Assembly: GCA_013811645.1 (NCBI GenBank)
Contig: JACCUU010000050.1
Location: 1 to 6,480 of the forward strand
Direction: 5' to 3'
Origin: Actinomycetota bacterium
GTDB lineage: Bacteria; Actinomycetota; Thermoleophilia; Gaiellales; Gaiellaceae
DNA: 6,480 nt
Shown: in pieces, positions 1 through 6,406 of the stretch
How positions within the stretch are numbered: the first letter of the stretch is position 1
Layout of the letters: every line of letters begins with the position of its first letter
The notes under the pieces: generated by a model
The model's input: only the letters and a program-made list of their open reading frames with translations
Databases searched by the model: none
Told to the model about the DNA's origin: nothing
Program-made: the position numbers and the translations under genes

Positions 1-1503
1 ACCGAGACGTTCGACGGAGGCGCGGTCGTTCAGGTGACGCCGACTGCAGTTGCCGAGATGCCGGGTGGCGCGGAGGTGACGCTCGACGGCGAGACCTTCG
101 AGCTCGAGCACGGCTCGGTGGTCATCGCCGCGATCACGTCTTGCACGAACACGTCCAATCCGGCCGTGATGGTCGGAGCGGGTCTCCTCGCCAAGAATGC
201 CGTCGACCGCGGCCTCTCCCGCAAGCCCTGGGTGAAGTCGAGCCTGGCGCCGGGGTCGAAGGTGGTGACCGAGTACTACGACAAGGCCGGACTGACGCCG
301 TACCTGGAAGAGCTCGGCTTCCATACCGTCGGCTACGGCTGCACGACCTGCATCGGGAACTCGGGTCCGCTTCCGGAGCCGATCTCGCAGGGGATCACCG
401 ATGGTGACCTCGTGGTGTGCGCCGTGCTGTCCGGGAACCGCAACTTCGAGGCGCGGATCCACTCCGAGGTGAAGGCGAACTACCTCGCCTCTCCTCCGCT
501 CGTGGTCGCGTACGCCCTCGCCGGGCGCATGGACATCGATCTCACGACCGAGCCGATCGGCGTGGGCTCGGACGGCGAAGACGTGTTCCTGTCCGACCTC
601 TGGCCGTCCCCCGCGGACGTGCGCGAAACGGTCGCCGGGGCGATCGGCGAGGAGATGTTCCGCGCGATCTATGCCGACGTCTTTACCGGCGACGACACCT
701 GGCGCGAGCTGCCCGTTCCCGAGGGCGAGCTCTTCGCGTGGGATCCGGATTCGACCTACGTGCGCCTGCCCACCTACTTCGACGGCATGCCGAGCGAGCC
801 AGGTGTTGTCGACGACGTCGTCGGCGCGCGCTGTCTCGTCTCCGTAGGCGACTCGGTCACGACCGACCACATCTCACCCGCGGGGTCGATCAAGCTCGAC
901 TCGCCGGCGGGCAAATACCTGATCGAGAACGGCGTCGAGCGGAGGCAGTTCAACTCGTACGGCTCACGCCGCGGGAACCACGAGGTCATGGTGCGCGGCA
1001 CGTTCGCGAACGTTCGGCTGCGCAACCTTCTCGTTCCAGGCTCGGAGGGAACGTGGACCGTCCATCTGCCCTCAGGGGAAGAGGCAACGATCTACGACAC
1101 GGCCGAGCGCTACCGCTCAGAAGGCGTCCCGTTGATCGTGCTCGCGGGCAAGGAGTACGGGTCCGGCTCGTCGCGGGACTGGGCGGCCAAGGGGCCGAAG
1201 CTGCTCGGGGTCCGCGCAGTGATCGCCGAGACCTACGAGCGGATCCATCGCTCGAACCTGCTGATGATGGGGATCCTTCCGCTCCAGTTCCTGCCGGGAG
1301 AGACGAGCGAATCGCTCGGACTGACCGGGCGGGAGGAGTTCTCGATCCAGGGCGTCGCGAACGGCGAGGCTCGGGAGGTGACGGTACGCGCGGACGAGAC
1401 GGAGTTCCGGGCACTCGTGCGCTTGGAGACGCCCCGCGAGCGCGAGTACCTCCGCCATGGAGGGATTCTCCCGTACGTACTGCGGCGCCTGCTCCGGGCC
1501 TGA
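1..1503 (+). CDS. acnA: Aconitate hydratase (AcnA type), C-terminal part; 5' end outside window
   Basis: Catalyses citrate-isocitrate interconversion through cis-aconitate in the TCA cycle, a cytoplasmic 4Fe-4S enzyme. The reading frame is open from base 1, so the GTG at 34 is internal. 500 codons are visible of the roughly 900 usual for AcnA. All three cluster-ligand cysteines are present: Cys48 (visible numbering) in SCTNTSNP, and Cys114 and Cys117 in [13 protein letters not shown]. The C-terminal swivel domain follows a linker, with [13 protein letters not shown] at 283-295, [13 protein letters not shown] from 317 and the active-site loop [13 protein letters not shown] at 386-398. The domain order (cluster domains, then swivel at the C-terminus) fits AcnA/IRP1 rather than AcnB. 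An AcnD-type 2-methylcitrate dehydratase is a less likely alternative that the missing half would help exclude. No truncation or frameshift is seen inside the visible part. It converges on the helicase gene, with a strong hairpin just after the stop. Confidence 0.96.
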   Translation, partial: TETFDGGAVVQVTPTAVAEMPGGAEVTLDGETFELEHGSVVIAAITSCTNTSNPAVMVGAGLLAKNAVDRGLSRKPWVKSSLAPGSKVVTEYYDKAGLTPYLEELGFHTVGYGCTTCIGNSGPLPEPISQGITDGDLVVCAVLSGNRNFEARIHSEVKANYLASPPLVVAYALAGRMDIDLTTEPIGVGSDGEDVFLSDLWPSPADVRETVAGAIGEEMFRAIYADVFTGDDTWRELPVPEGELFAWDPDSTYVRLPTYFDGMPSEPGVVDDVVGARCLVSVGDSVTTDHISPAGSIKLDSPAGKYLIENGVERRQFNSYGSRRGNHEVMVRGTFANVRLRNLLVPGSEGTWTVHLPSGEEATIYDTAERYRSEGVPLIVLAGKEYGSGSSRDWAAKGPKLLGVRAVIAETYERIHRSNLLMMGILPLQFLPGETSESLGLTGREEFSIQGVANGEAREVTVRADETEFRALVRLETPREREYLRHGGILPYVLRRLLRA

Positions 1504-1509
1504 TTTCAG

Positions 1510-1539
1510 CGAAGGGTCAGGCATCAGCCTGACCCTTCG
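1510..1539. terminator. Perfect 13-bp inverted repeat between convergent genes, probable bidirectional terminator
   Basis: The left arm CGAAGGGTCAGGC (1510-1522) and the right arm GCCTGACCCTTCG (1527-1539) are exact reverse complements around the 4-base loop ATCA. The arm starts 7 bases after the aconitase stop, where a terminator is expected. Neither strand has a T-run after the stem, so it is not a textbook intrinsic terminator. It could act as a U-less hairpin terminator of the kind proposed for high-GC bacteria, or as a 3'-end stabiliser. On the minus strand the element overlaps the last seven codons and the stop of the helicase gene. Confidence 0.7.
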
Positions 1540-3481
1540 ACCTTAGCTCCGCAGGAAGCGGCCGGGCGTGGACGACCACGAGCGTCGTCGTCGGCCGAGT
1601 GAGCGCGACGTAGAGCTCGCGCAAGCCCTGCCCTCCGACCGACTCTTCGACGATCAGCGCCGGCTCGACGACGATCACGTGGTCGAACTCCATGCCCTTC
1701 GCCTCGCGCGGCGTCAGCACGGAGATGCGGGTGTCGTCGAAGAGCGCAGGAGCTTCCTCCGCATCGCCGCGCAGCGAGGGCGGGGTGATCACGGCGAGAA
1801 GGCCTTCGGCGTCGGCCAACCGGGCGGCCTCCTCGTAGGCGGTCGCAAGCGGCGAGCTCGAGACGATGATGTGCGGCGGCTCCGCGCCGGCCCGATACGC
1901 CAGTGGCGGCTCCATGTCGGGGGCGATGTGCTCGAGAAGTGGAAGCGCGAAGGCCATGATCTCGCGCGGGACACGGTACGCATGGCGAAGCTCCTCGATC
2001 TCCGTTGGTTCGCCGCCCGGAAGCTGCGAAAGAAGGTCTTCCCAGTGGCGGTAGACGACAGGCCCGGTCGCCTGCGCGACATCACCGAGGAGCGTGAACG
2101 CACCCTTTGCACGACGCGCGATCATGCGCAGCTGCATGGGAGTCAGGTCCTGTGCCTCGTCCACGATCACGTGGCCGTAGCGGGGGACGCCGAGGAGCAG
2201 CGCCCTTGCCTCGTCGAGCAGCGGGAGGTCGGCCTCGCTCCAGCCGCTCTTCGTTCGACGAAGGACACGTTGCTCGTCGTCGTCGAGGACGCCAGCAGCG
2301 GCCTCCGCAAGCCGCTCGCGCGATGCCAGCAGCTGGCGAACGACCTGCTCCGGCCGCGGGGCGGGCCACACGGAGTCGAGGAAGCTCGTGAGCAATCCAC
2401 CCCTGCGCAGAGTGCGCTCGACCTCTTCGAACGACCGCACCGCCAGGCCGCCGAGCCGCTCGCCGTAGTTCACGTAGAAGCGACGCAGAACGCTCATCCG
2501 AAACCGTTCGCGCGCCGCCGCGGAGACACCCAGGTCGGCGCGCGTCTCCGCGAGGAGCTCCGCCACCTCGTCTGCCTCGACGCCGACGAAGTAGCCCTCG
2601 AAACGCACCACGAGCTCCTGCGGCCGTCCCTGCGAGCGGAGCTCTACGGCTCGGCACACCACGTCGGCCAGGCGCGGGTCTCCCTTTAGCCGCTGCACTT
2701 CTGCCGAATCCGACCTCGTCACCTCAGCGCCCTCGACGAGCTCGCTGACGGCTCGCTGCTCCACGCTGTCCTCGCCGAGCGCCGGAAGCACGTGCGAGAC
2801 GTAGTCCATGAAGACCGGGCTCGGCCCGACAAGCAGCACCCGGCGGAGGGTGGAGCGGTGGGCGTAGAGGAGATACGACGCTCGATGCAGGCCGACGGCG
2901 GTCTTGCCCGTGCCTGGGCCGCCCTGGATGACGAGCGGCGGCTCGGGGTCGCGAGCGATCAGGCCATATTGATCCGCCTGGATCGTCGCGACGATGTCGC
3001 GCATGCGGTCGTCGCGCGTGCGGTCGAGCTCCTCGAGCAGGAAATCGTCGACCATGGCCGCAGCGTCGGCAAGCGAGCCGTCGAGCGCTTCGTCGCTGAT
3101 GGCGGTGAGCATCCGGCCCTCGACTCGAAAACGACGGCGCAGCGTGACGCCGTGGGGCTCGGCAGGAGTCGCGGTGTAGAAGGGCCGCGCCGCGGGCGCC
3201 TGCCAGTTGACGACGACTGCGCCCTCGTCGTCATCGACCCAGCGGCGGCCGACGTAGAGCGGATCCTCGGCTGCGTCGAGGTCGAGGCGGCCAAAGCAGA
3301 GGGCTCGGTCGGCATCGTCGTAGCTGCGGAGCCGCCGGATTGCCCACGCCTCGATCGCCTCGGCCGCGACGTCGGTCGCCCCGGCGCTCGCGGAGCGAAC
3401 GAGCACCTCGCGCATCTGATCGAGACACTCGTAGGCGTGGTCGAGGTAGGCCTGTTCGGCGGGAAGGTCAGGGTGCGCCAT
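1517..3481 (-). CDS. HelD-like superfamily 1 helicase/ATPase (RNA polymerase-recycling HelD/HelR family)
   Basis: A 654-residue UvrD/Rep-like ATPase with the architecture of HelD, the family that binds RNA polymerase and frees it from stalled or inactive complexes. The N-terminal segment (about 5-60) is helical and charged, followed by the HelD-type block YVGRRWVDDD...VNWQAPAARPFY (76-102). Walker A is GGPGTGKT at 187-194. A long insert (about 230-430) corresponds to the region that in HelD structures contacts the polymerase clamp. Walker B is VDEAQD at 440-445, followed by GDVAQ at 466-470, ELRHAYR at 497-503, EAKGMEFD at 593-600 and LYVALTRP at 623-630. All the ATPase motifs look intact. 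Characterised homologues are commonly above 700 residues, so this one is somewhat short, mostly at the N-terminal secondary-channel arm. The ATG at 3481 is preceded by GGAAG with a 4-base gap and overlaps the methyltransferase end by 14 bases, which suggests coupled translation. Some actinobacterial relatives (HelR) confer rifamycin tolerance. That role here is only a possibility. Confidence 0.88.
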   Translation of the reverse strand: MAHPDLPAEQAYLDHAYECLDQMREVLVRSASAGATDVAAEAIEAWAIRRLRSYDDADRALCFGRLDLDAAEDPLYVGRRWVDDDEGAVVVNWQAPAARPFYTATPAEPHGVTLRRRFRVEGRMLTAISDEALDGSLADAAAMVDDFLLEELDRTRDDRMRDIVATIQADQYGLIARDPEPPLVIQGGPGTGKTAVGLHRASYLLYAHRSTLRRVLLVGPSPVFMDYVSHVLPALGEDSVEQRAVSELVEGAEVTRSDSAEVQRLKGDPRLADVVCRAVELRSQGRPQELVVRFEGYFVGVEADEVAELLAETRADLGVSAAARERFRMSVLRRFYVNYGERLGGLAVRSFEEVERTLRRGGLLTSFLDSVWPAPRPEQVVRQLLASRERLAEAAAGVLDDDEQRVLRRTKSGWSEADLPLLDEARALLLGVPRYGHVIVDEAQDLTPMQLRMIARRAKGAFTLLGDVAQATGPVVYRHWEDLLSQLPGGEPTEIEELRHAYRVPREIMAFALPLLEHIAPDMEPPLAYRAGAEPPHIIVSSSPLATAYEEAARLADAEGLLAVITPPSLRGDAEEAPALFDDTRISVLTPREAKGMEFDHVIVVEPALIVEESVGGQGLRELYVALTRPTTTLVVVHARPLPAELRSKGQADA

Positions 3482-4211
3482 CTGGCTTCCAGCCGATGAA
3501 GATCGCCCAGCCCAGATACTCGCGGCCGTGCTGCAAATAGGTGCGCTTGAAGCGCTTGTGACGGACTTCGATGTCGCGGGCGTCCGGGTCGTCGGGGTTC
3601 CTGGCCAGCCACTCGTCGCACGCTCGCCAGCGCAGCGTCTCGTAGCGATCCCAGTCGTCCTCAGAGGACGCGATCAGGGACACGACCGGAAGCCCCGAGG
3701 TCTCGAAGATCGTCACCGTGCCCTCGAGGGTTGTCCATGGGTCCGCGCGATCCTCGTAGTCGTCGGGCAGCGGGAGATGACGCCAGAAGGGCTCGCCGAC
3801 GACAACGTGGCCACCCGGTCTCACCGACGGCGCAAGTGCCTCGACCGTATCGGCCAGGCTGCCGTAGACGAAGCTGGCTCCCAAACAGAGCGCGGCATCG
3901 TATTCCTCCCGCTCGAGCTCCTCGAGCGAGGCGTCGGCGCGCCGGAACGAGACGAGGTGCTCGAGGCCGCGCGCCTCCGCCTGCTCGACCGCGGCGGCCT
4001 GGAACTCGGGCGCGATCTCGACTCCGTCGATCCGGCACCCGAAGGCCTGCGCGAGGAGGAGCGCGGGCCCGCCCCGGCCCGAGGCGATGTCGAGCACGCG
4101 CGAGTCCGGCCCGAGCCGGATCCGCCTGCCGAGCAGGAGAAGCTTCTCCTCGGAAGTCGGGTTCTGGATCTCGTGGTCCCGCTCCGCGACGATGAAGTAA
4201 CGCGGAATCAC
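3468..4211 (-). CDS. Class I SAM-dependent methyltransferase, substrate unknown
   Basis: A 247-residue Rossmann-fold methyltransferase. Motif I is VLDIASGRGGPA at 39-50. The acidic strand-2 end is GVEIAP at 63-68, with Glu65 the likely ribose-binding residue. RADA at 91-94 would contact the adenine. The strand-4 region is DAALCLGASF at 105-114, and SVRPGGHVVVGEPFW at 129-143 is the typical post-motif segment. The C-terminal third (W-, R- and Y-rich, about 175-240) probably forms the substrate cap. I chose the GTG at 4211 because it sits 10 bases after GGAAG and gives the usual N-terminal helix before motif I. The frame stays open to 4835, but that stretch is antisense to the permease and reads as low-complexity charged residues. 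It is the first gene of a two-gene operon and overlaps the HelD-like gene by 14 bases. It does not match an rRNA methyltransferase signature that I can recognise, so a small-molecule substrate is equally possible. Confidence 0.87.
   Translation of the reverse strand: MIPRYFIVAERDHEIQNPTSEEKLLLLGRRIRLGPDSRVLDIASGRGGPALLLAQAFGCRIDGVEIAPEFQAAAVEQAEARGLEHLVSFRRADASLEELEREEYDAALCLGASFVYGSLADTVEALAPSVRPGGHVVVGEPFWRHLPLPDDYEDRADPWTTLEGTVTIFETSGLPVVSLIASSEDDWDRYETLRWRACDEWLARNPDDPDARDIEVRHKRFKRTYLQHGREYLGWAIFIGWKPDGAP
3486..3490 (-). promoter_or_regulatory. Ribosome binding site of the HelD-like gene, inside the methyltransferase gene
   Basis: GGAAG on the minus strand lies 4 bases before the ATG at 3481. 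It is also part of the codons for the methyltransferase C-terminal Gly-Trp-Lys. Together with the 14-base overlap this suggests that ribosomes finishing the methyltransferase start the helicase. The spacing is shorter than ideal. Confidence 0.45.
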
Positions 4212-4244
4212 CGCGCCGATTCTTCCAGGTAACGTCAGCCGCCG
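4212..4244. promoter_or_regulatory. 33-base divergent gap between the two operons
   Basis: This gap separates the GTG of the methyltransferase (4211, minus) from the ATG of the permease (4245, plus). It holds the methyltransferase ribosome binding site and little else. No -35/-10 pair is recognisable and the gap is too short for two normal promoters. At least one promoter must therefore lie inside the opposing coding sequence. No leader long enough for a riboswitch fits here. Confidence 0.5.
4222..4226 (-). promoter_or_regulatory. Ribosome binding site that decides the methyltransferase GTG start
   Basis: Read on the minus strand, GGAAG lies 10 bases before the GTG at 4211. The spacing is slightly long but acceptable. 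No ATG occurs in frame between this site and motif I of the methyltransferase, so GTG is the best-supported start. Confidence 0.5.
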
Positions 4245-5594
4245 ATGGCGGCGCCCGAGCGGATCGAAGGCAGCTGGGGAATCGAGCCTGTCCCGGGCCG
4301 CCTCCGTGTCCTGGGAACGATCGACACGGGACTCCTCTGGGGGAACCTGGGCGTCTCGTTGCTCGTGATCGTGGCGGGAGCCGCACTCGTCCCGGCCCTT
4401 TCCCTCCCGCATGCCTTGCTCGCGATTCTCCTCGGCTGCGTGGTCGGAAACGCCATGCTCGGCGTCGCCGGAGCGATCGGCGCCGACGCACGCGTTCCCG
4501 GGATGGTCCTCATGCGCGCACCGCTCGGGAGGCGGGGCTCGTACCTCCCGACCGGGATAAACGTCTTGCAGGGGATCGGCTGGTCGGTGTTCGAGTTGGT
4601 CATCATCGCGACGGCGGCTGCCGCACTTTCCGACGAGCTCTTCGGGTTCCGCGCGCAATGGCTGTGGACTCTGGTCTTCGGCGCTGTCGCGCTCGTGCTC
4701 GCACTCCTCGGGCCGATCGGGTTCGTCCGGCGCTTCGTGCGCAAGATCGCCGTCTGGGCGGTGCCGTTCGCCCTCGCCTACCTGACCTGGTGGGCGCTCG
4801 ACGGCGCCGATCTCGGCGCGCTCTGGGGCGCGCAAGGCGAGGGCGGGCTCTCCGTGTGGCAGGGGGCGGACATCGTGGTCGCGATCACCGTCTCCTGGGT
4901 GCCGCTGGCTGCCGACTACACGCGCTTCTCGACGAGCAGGCGCGCCGGCGGACTTGGGTCCGGGGTGGGCTACTTCGTTCCTGGTGTCTGGCTGCTCGCG
5001 CTTGGCGCGCTCCTCGTGCTCTCACGCGATCTGGGCGACCCCGCCGCCCTCCCGGCCGCAGTGGTCGCGGGAGGATTCGCGGCGATCTTGGCGCTGTTCG
5101 CGCTGCTCGTGACGGAGACGGACGAGGCGTTTGCAAACGTCTACTCCGCGTCCGTCTCATTGCAGAACCTCGCTCCGCGCGCGTCGCAGCCGCTGCTCAT
5201 CGCCGCGGTCAGCGCCGTGGCGACGGCGGGCGCGCTCGTGATCGATCTCGTCAGCTACCAGTCGTTCCTCTTGCTCCTGGGCTCGGTCTTCGTCCCGCTC
5301 TTCGCAGTGCTGCTCGCGGACTGGCTGGCCGCGGGCATGCACTACACCGAGGACGACGTGTTCCAGGCGCCAAGCTGGCGACCCGGGCTCGTCGCTGCGT
5401 GGGTCGCCGGGTTCGCGCTCTACCAGTGGCTCTACCCCACCGGCCCCGCCTGGTGGGTGAAGCTCGTCGAGACGCTCGACCCGCCCGAGTGGGGTCTCGG
5501 CGCGACGGTCCCGAGCTTCCTCGCATCCTTCGGGATCGCCGCTGCAGTCATGGCGATCTCGCGCAGGAGAACCGATCGGGCCGTGCCCGTCTGA
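4245..5594 (+). CDS. NCS1-family permease (cytosine/purine/hydroxymethylpyrimidine type, CytX-like)
   Basis: A 449-residue inner-membrane transporter of the nucleobase:cation symporter-1 family, which imports nucleobases or related ring compounds with H+ or Na+. The N-terminus carries the family entry motif, ending EGSWGIEPVP (8-17). About 12 hydrophobic segments can be drawn, near 31-50, 57-80, 101-126, 139-159, 165-184, 208-222, 240-260, 272-291, 314-336, 339-360, 382-397 and 422-438. Family hallmarks include GRRGSYLPTGINVLQGIGW (95-113), SWVPLAADYTRFS (217-229) and TETDEAFANVYSASVSLQN (290-308). The LLAILLG...GSYLPTGINVLQ pattern resembles what I recall of CytX, the putative thiamine-precursor (HMP) transporter, but substrate cannot be fixed by eye. 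The ATG at 4245 has no convincing Shine-Dalgarno, only AGGT 14 bases upstream, so a leaderless or weakly initiated mRNA is possible. It overlaps the kinase gene downstream by 4 bases, so both are probably one operon. Confidence 0.9.
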   Translation: MAAPERIEGSWGIEPVPGRLRVLGTIDTGLLWGNLGVSLLVIVAGAALVPALSLPHALLAILLGCVVGNAMLGVAGAIGADARVPGMVLMRAPLGRRGSYLPTGINVLQGIGWSVFELVIIATAAAALSDELFGFRAQWLWTLVFGAVALVLALLGPIGFVRRFVRKIAVWAVPFALAYLTWWALDGADLGALWGAQGEGGLSVWQGADIVVAITVSWVPLAADYTRFSTSRRAGGLGSGVGYFVPGVWLLALGALLVLSRDLGDPAALPAAVVAGGFAAILALFALLVTETDEAFANVYSASVSLQNLAPRASQPLLIAAVSAVATAGALVIDLVSYQSFLLLLGSVFVPLFAVLLADWLAAGMHYTEDDVFQAPSWRPGLVAAWVAGFALYQWLYPTGPAWWVKLVETLDPPEWGLGATVPSFLASFGIAAAVMAISRRRTDRAVPV

Positions 5595-6406
5595 GCGACA
5601 TCGCCGCATTCGGTCACCTGACGCGCGACGTCGTCGACGGGGGTGCGCCACGCTCAGGTGGTGCGGTCTTCTACTCGGCGCGGGCGTTTGCAGAGACCGC
5701 CGCGAAGGTGTCCGTCGCTGCTTCGTGCGCCGAGGTGGATCGAGCCGACCTCCTCCCACCGCTCGAGGCGTTCGGCTTGCCCGTGCGCTGGTACCCCTCG
5801 GAGACGACCGCTGCCTACAGCTTCCATTACGAGGGGAATCGGCGGATCATGCGACAGGATTCGGTGGGTGAGCCATGGTCGACCGAGCGCGCGCTCGAAG
5901 CCGCGGCGGACGCGGCCTGGGTGCACGTTGGAGCGCTCGTTCGAACGGATTTTCCGACCGAGACTCTCGCCGCGCTTGCGAGAGACGGGCGGCGCCTGCT
6001 GCTCGATGCGCAGGGCCTCGTCCGCACGGCGGCGCTCGGCCCTCTCGAGACAGATGGCAACATCGGGGAGATGCTCCGAAACGTCACGATTCTGAAGTTG
6101 AACGACGAGGAAGCCGAGACGCTCGTCGGAAGCATCGACCCGGACCGGCTCCGCTCGCTCGGTGTGCCGGAGATCCTGCTGACGCTGGGTTCTCGGGGAG
6201 CCATGGTCGTCGCCGACGAGGTCGTCGAGCGGGTGCCGGCGCACAAGATCGACGGCCCCGTCGATCCGACTGGCGCAGGCGACACGTTCTCCGCCGGATA
6301 TCTGGTCGCACGCGACGCCGGAGCCGATCCGGTCGAGGCCGCTCATGCGGCAAACGATTTGGTGGGCACGTTTCTCCGCCGTGCCGTTGGCGAGAACGCG
6401 ATCTAA
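5591..6406 (+). CDS. PfkB-family (ribokinase-like) small kinase with apparent CTG start
   Basis: A 271-residue ATP-dependent kinase of the ribokinase/PfkB family. The N-terminal strand LSDIAAFGHLTRDVV is the usual family opening, and GGAVFYSA (23-30) matches the substrate-side glycine motif. LLLDAQG (136-142) and LKLNDEEAETL (168-178) follow the normal order. The C-terminal signature is DPTGAGDTFSAGYL (225-238), with Asp231 as the expected catalytic base and GAGD as the anion hole. The protein is a little shorter than the 300 or so residues typical of the family. No ATG, GTG or TTG lies in frame near the N-terminal strand. The CTG at 5591 gives a family-like N-terminus and forms CTGA with the permease stop (5592-5594). 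The only nearby purine-rich site, AGGAG at 5565-5569, is 21 bases away, so initiation probably depends on termination of the permease. Its neighbour suggests it phosphorylates the imported compound (nucleoside, HMP-like or sugar); the substrate is not visible. Confidence 0.87.
   Translation: MSDIAAFGHLTRDVVDGGAPRSGGAVFYSARAFAETAAKVSVAASCAEVDRADLLPPLEAFGLPVRWYPSETTAAYSFHYEGNRRIMRQDSVGEPWSTERALEAAADAAWVHVGALVRTDFPTETLAALARDGRRLLLDAQGLVRTAALGPLETDGNIGEMLRNVTILKLNDEEAETLVGSIDPDRLRSLGVPEILLTLGSRGAMVVADEVVERVPAHKIDGPVDPTGAGDTFSAGYLVARDAGADPVEAAHAANDLVGTFLRRAVGENAI

Noticed and set aside
34..36. GTG at 34 as the start of a 489-residue aconitase-like protein
   Set aside because: The frame is open to base 1, and the AcnA family needs several hundred residues before the first cluster cysteine. 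The gene is cut by the window edge.
417..1532. 371-codon + strand frame overlapping the aconitase gene
   Set aside because: It is an arginine-rich out-of-frame shadow of aconitase, typical of GC-rich coding sequence.
1568..2689. 373-codon open frame on the + strand opposite the HelD-like gene
   Set aside because: It is Arg/Asp/His-rich with no domain, and lies wholly antisense to a gene with all SF1 motifs. Long antisense frames are expected in GC-rich DNA.
2792..4232. Two further + strand open frames (2792-3499 and 3528-4232)
   Set aside because: Both are antisense shadows of the HelD-like and methyltransferase genes. They have no recognisable domain or ribosome binding site.
4212..4244. 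TPP riboswitch before the CytX-like permease
   Set aside because: Many CytX genes have one, but the 33-base gap cannot hold the aptamer. No thi-box core was seen in the adjoining sequence.
4212..4835. Upstream extension of the methyltransferase frame to an ATG at 4835 (455 residues in all)
   Set aside because: The extra 208 residues are antisense to the well-supported permease. They are rich in charged residues with no domain, and a ribosome binding site supports the GTG at 4211.
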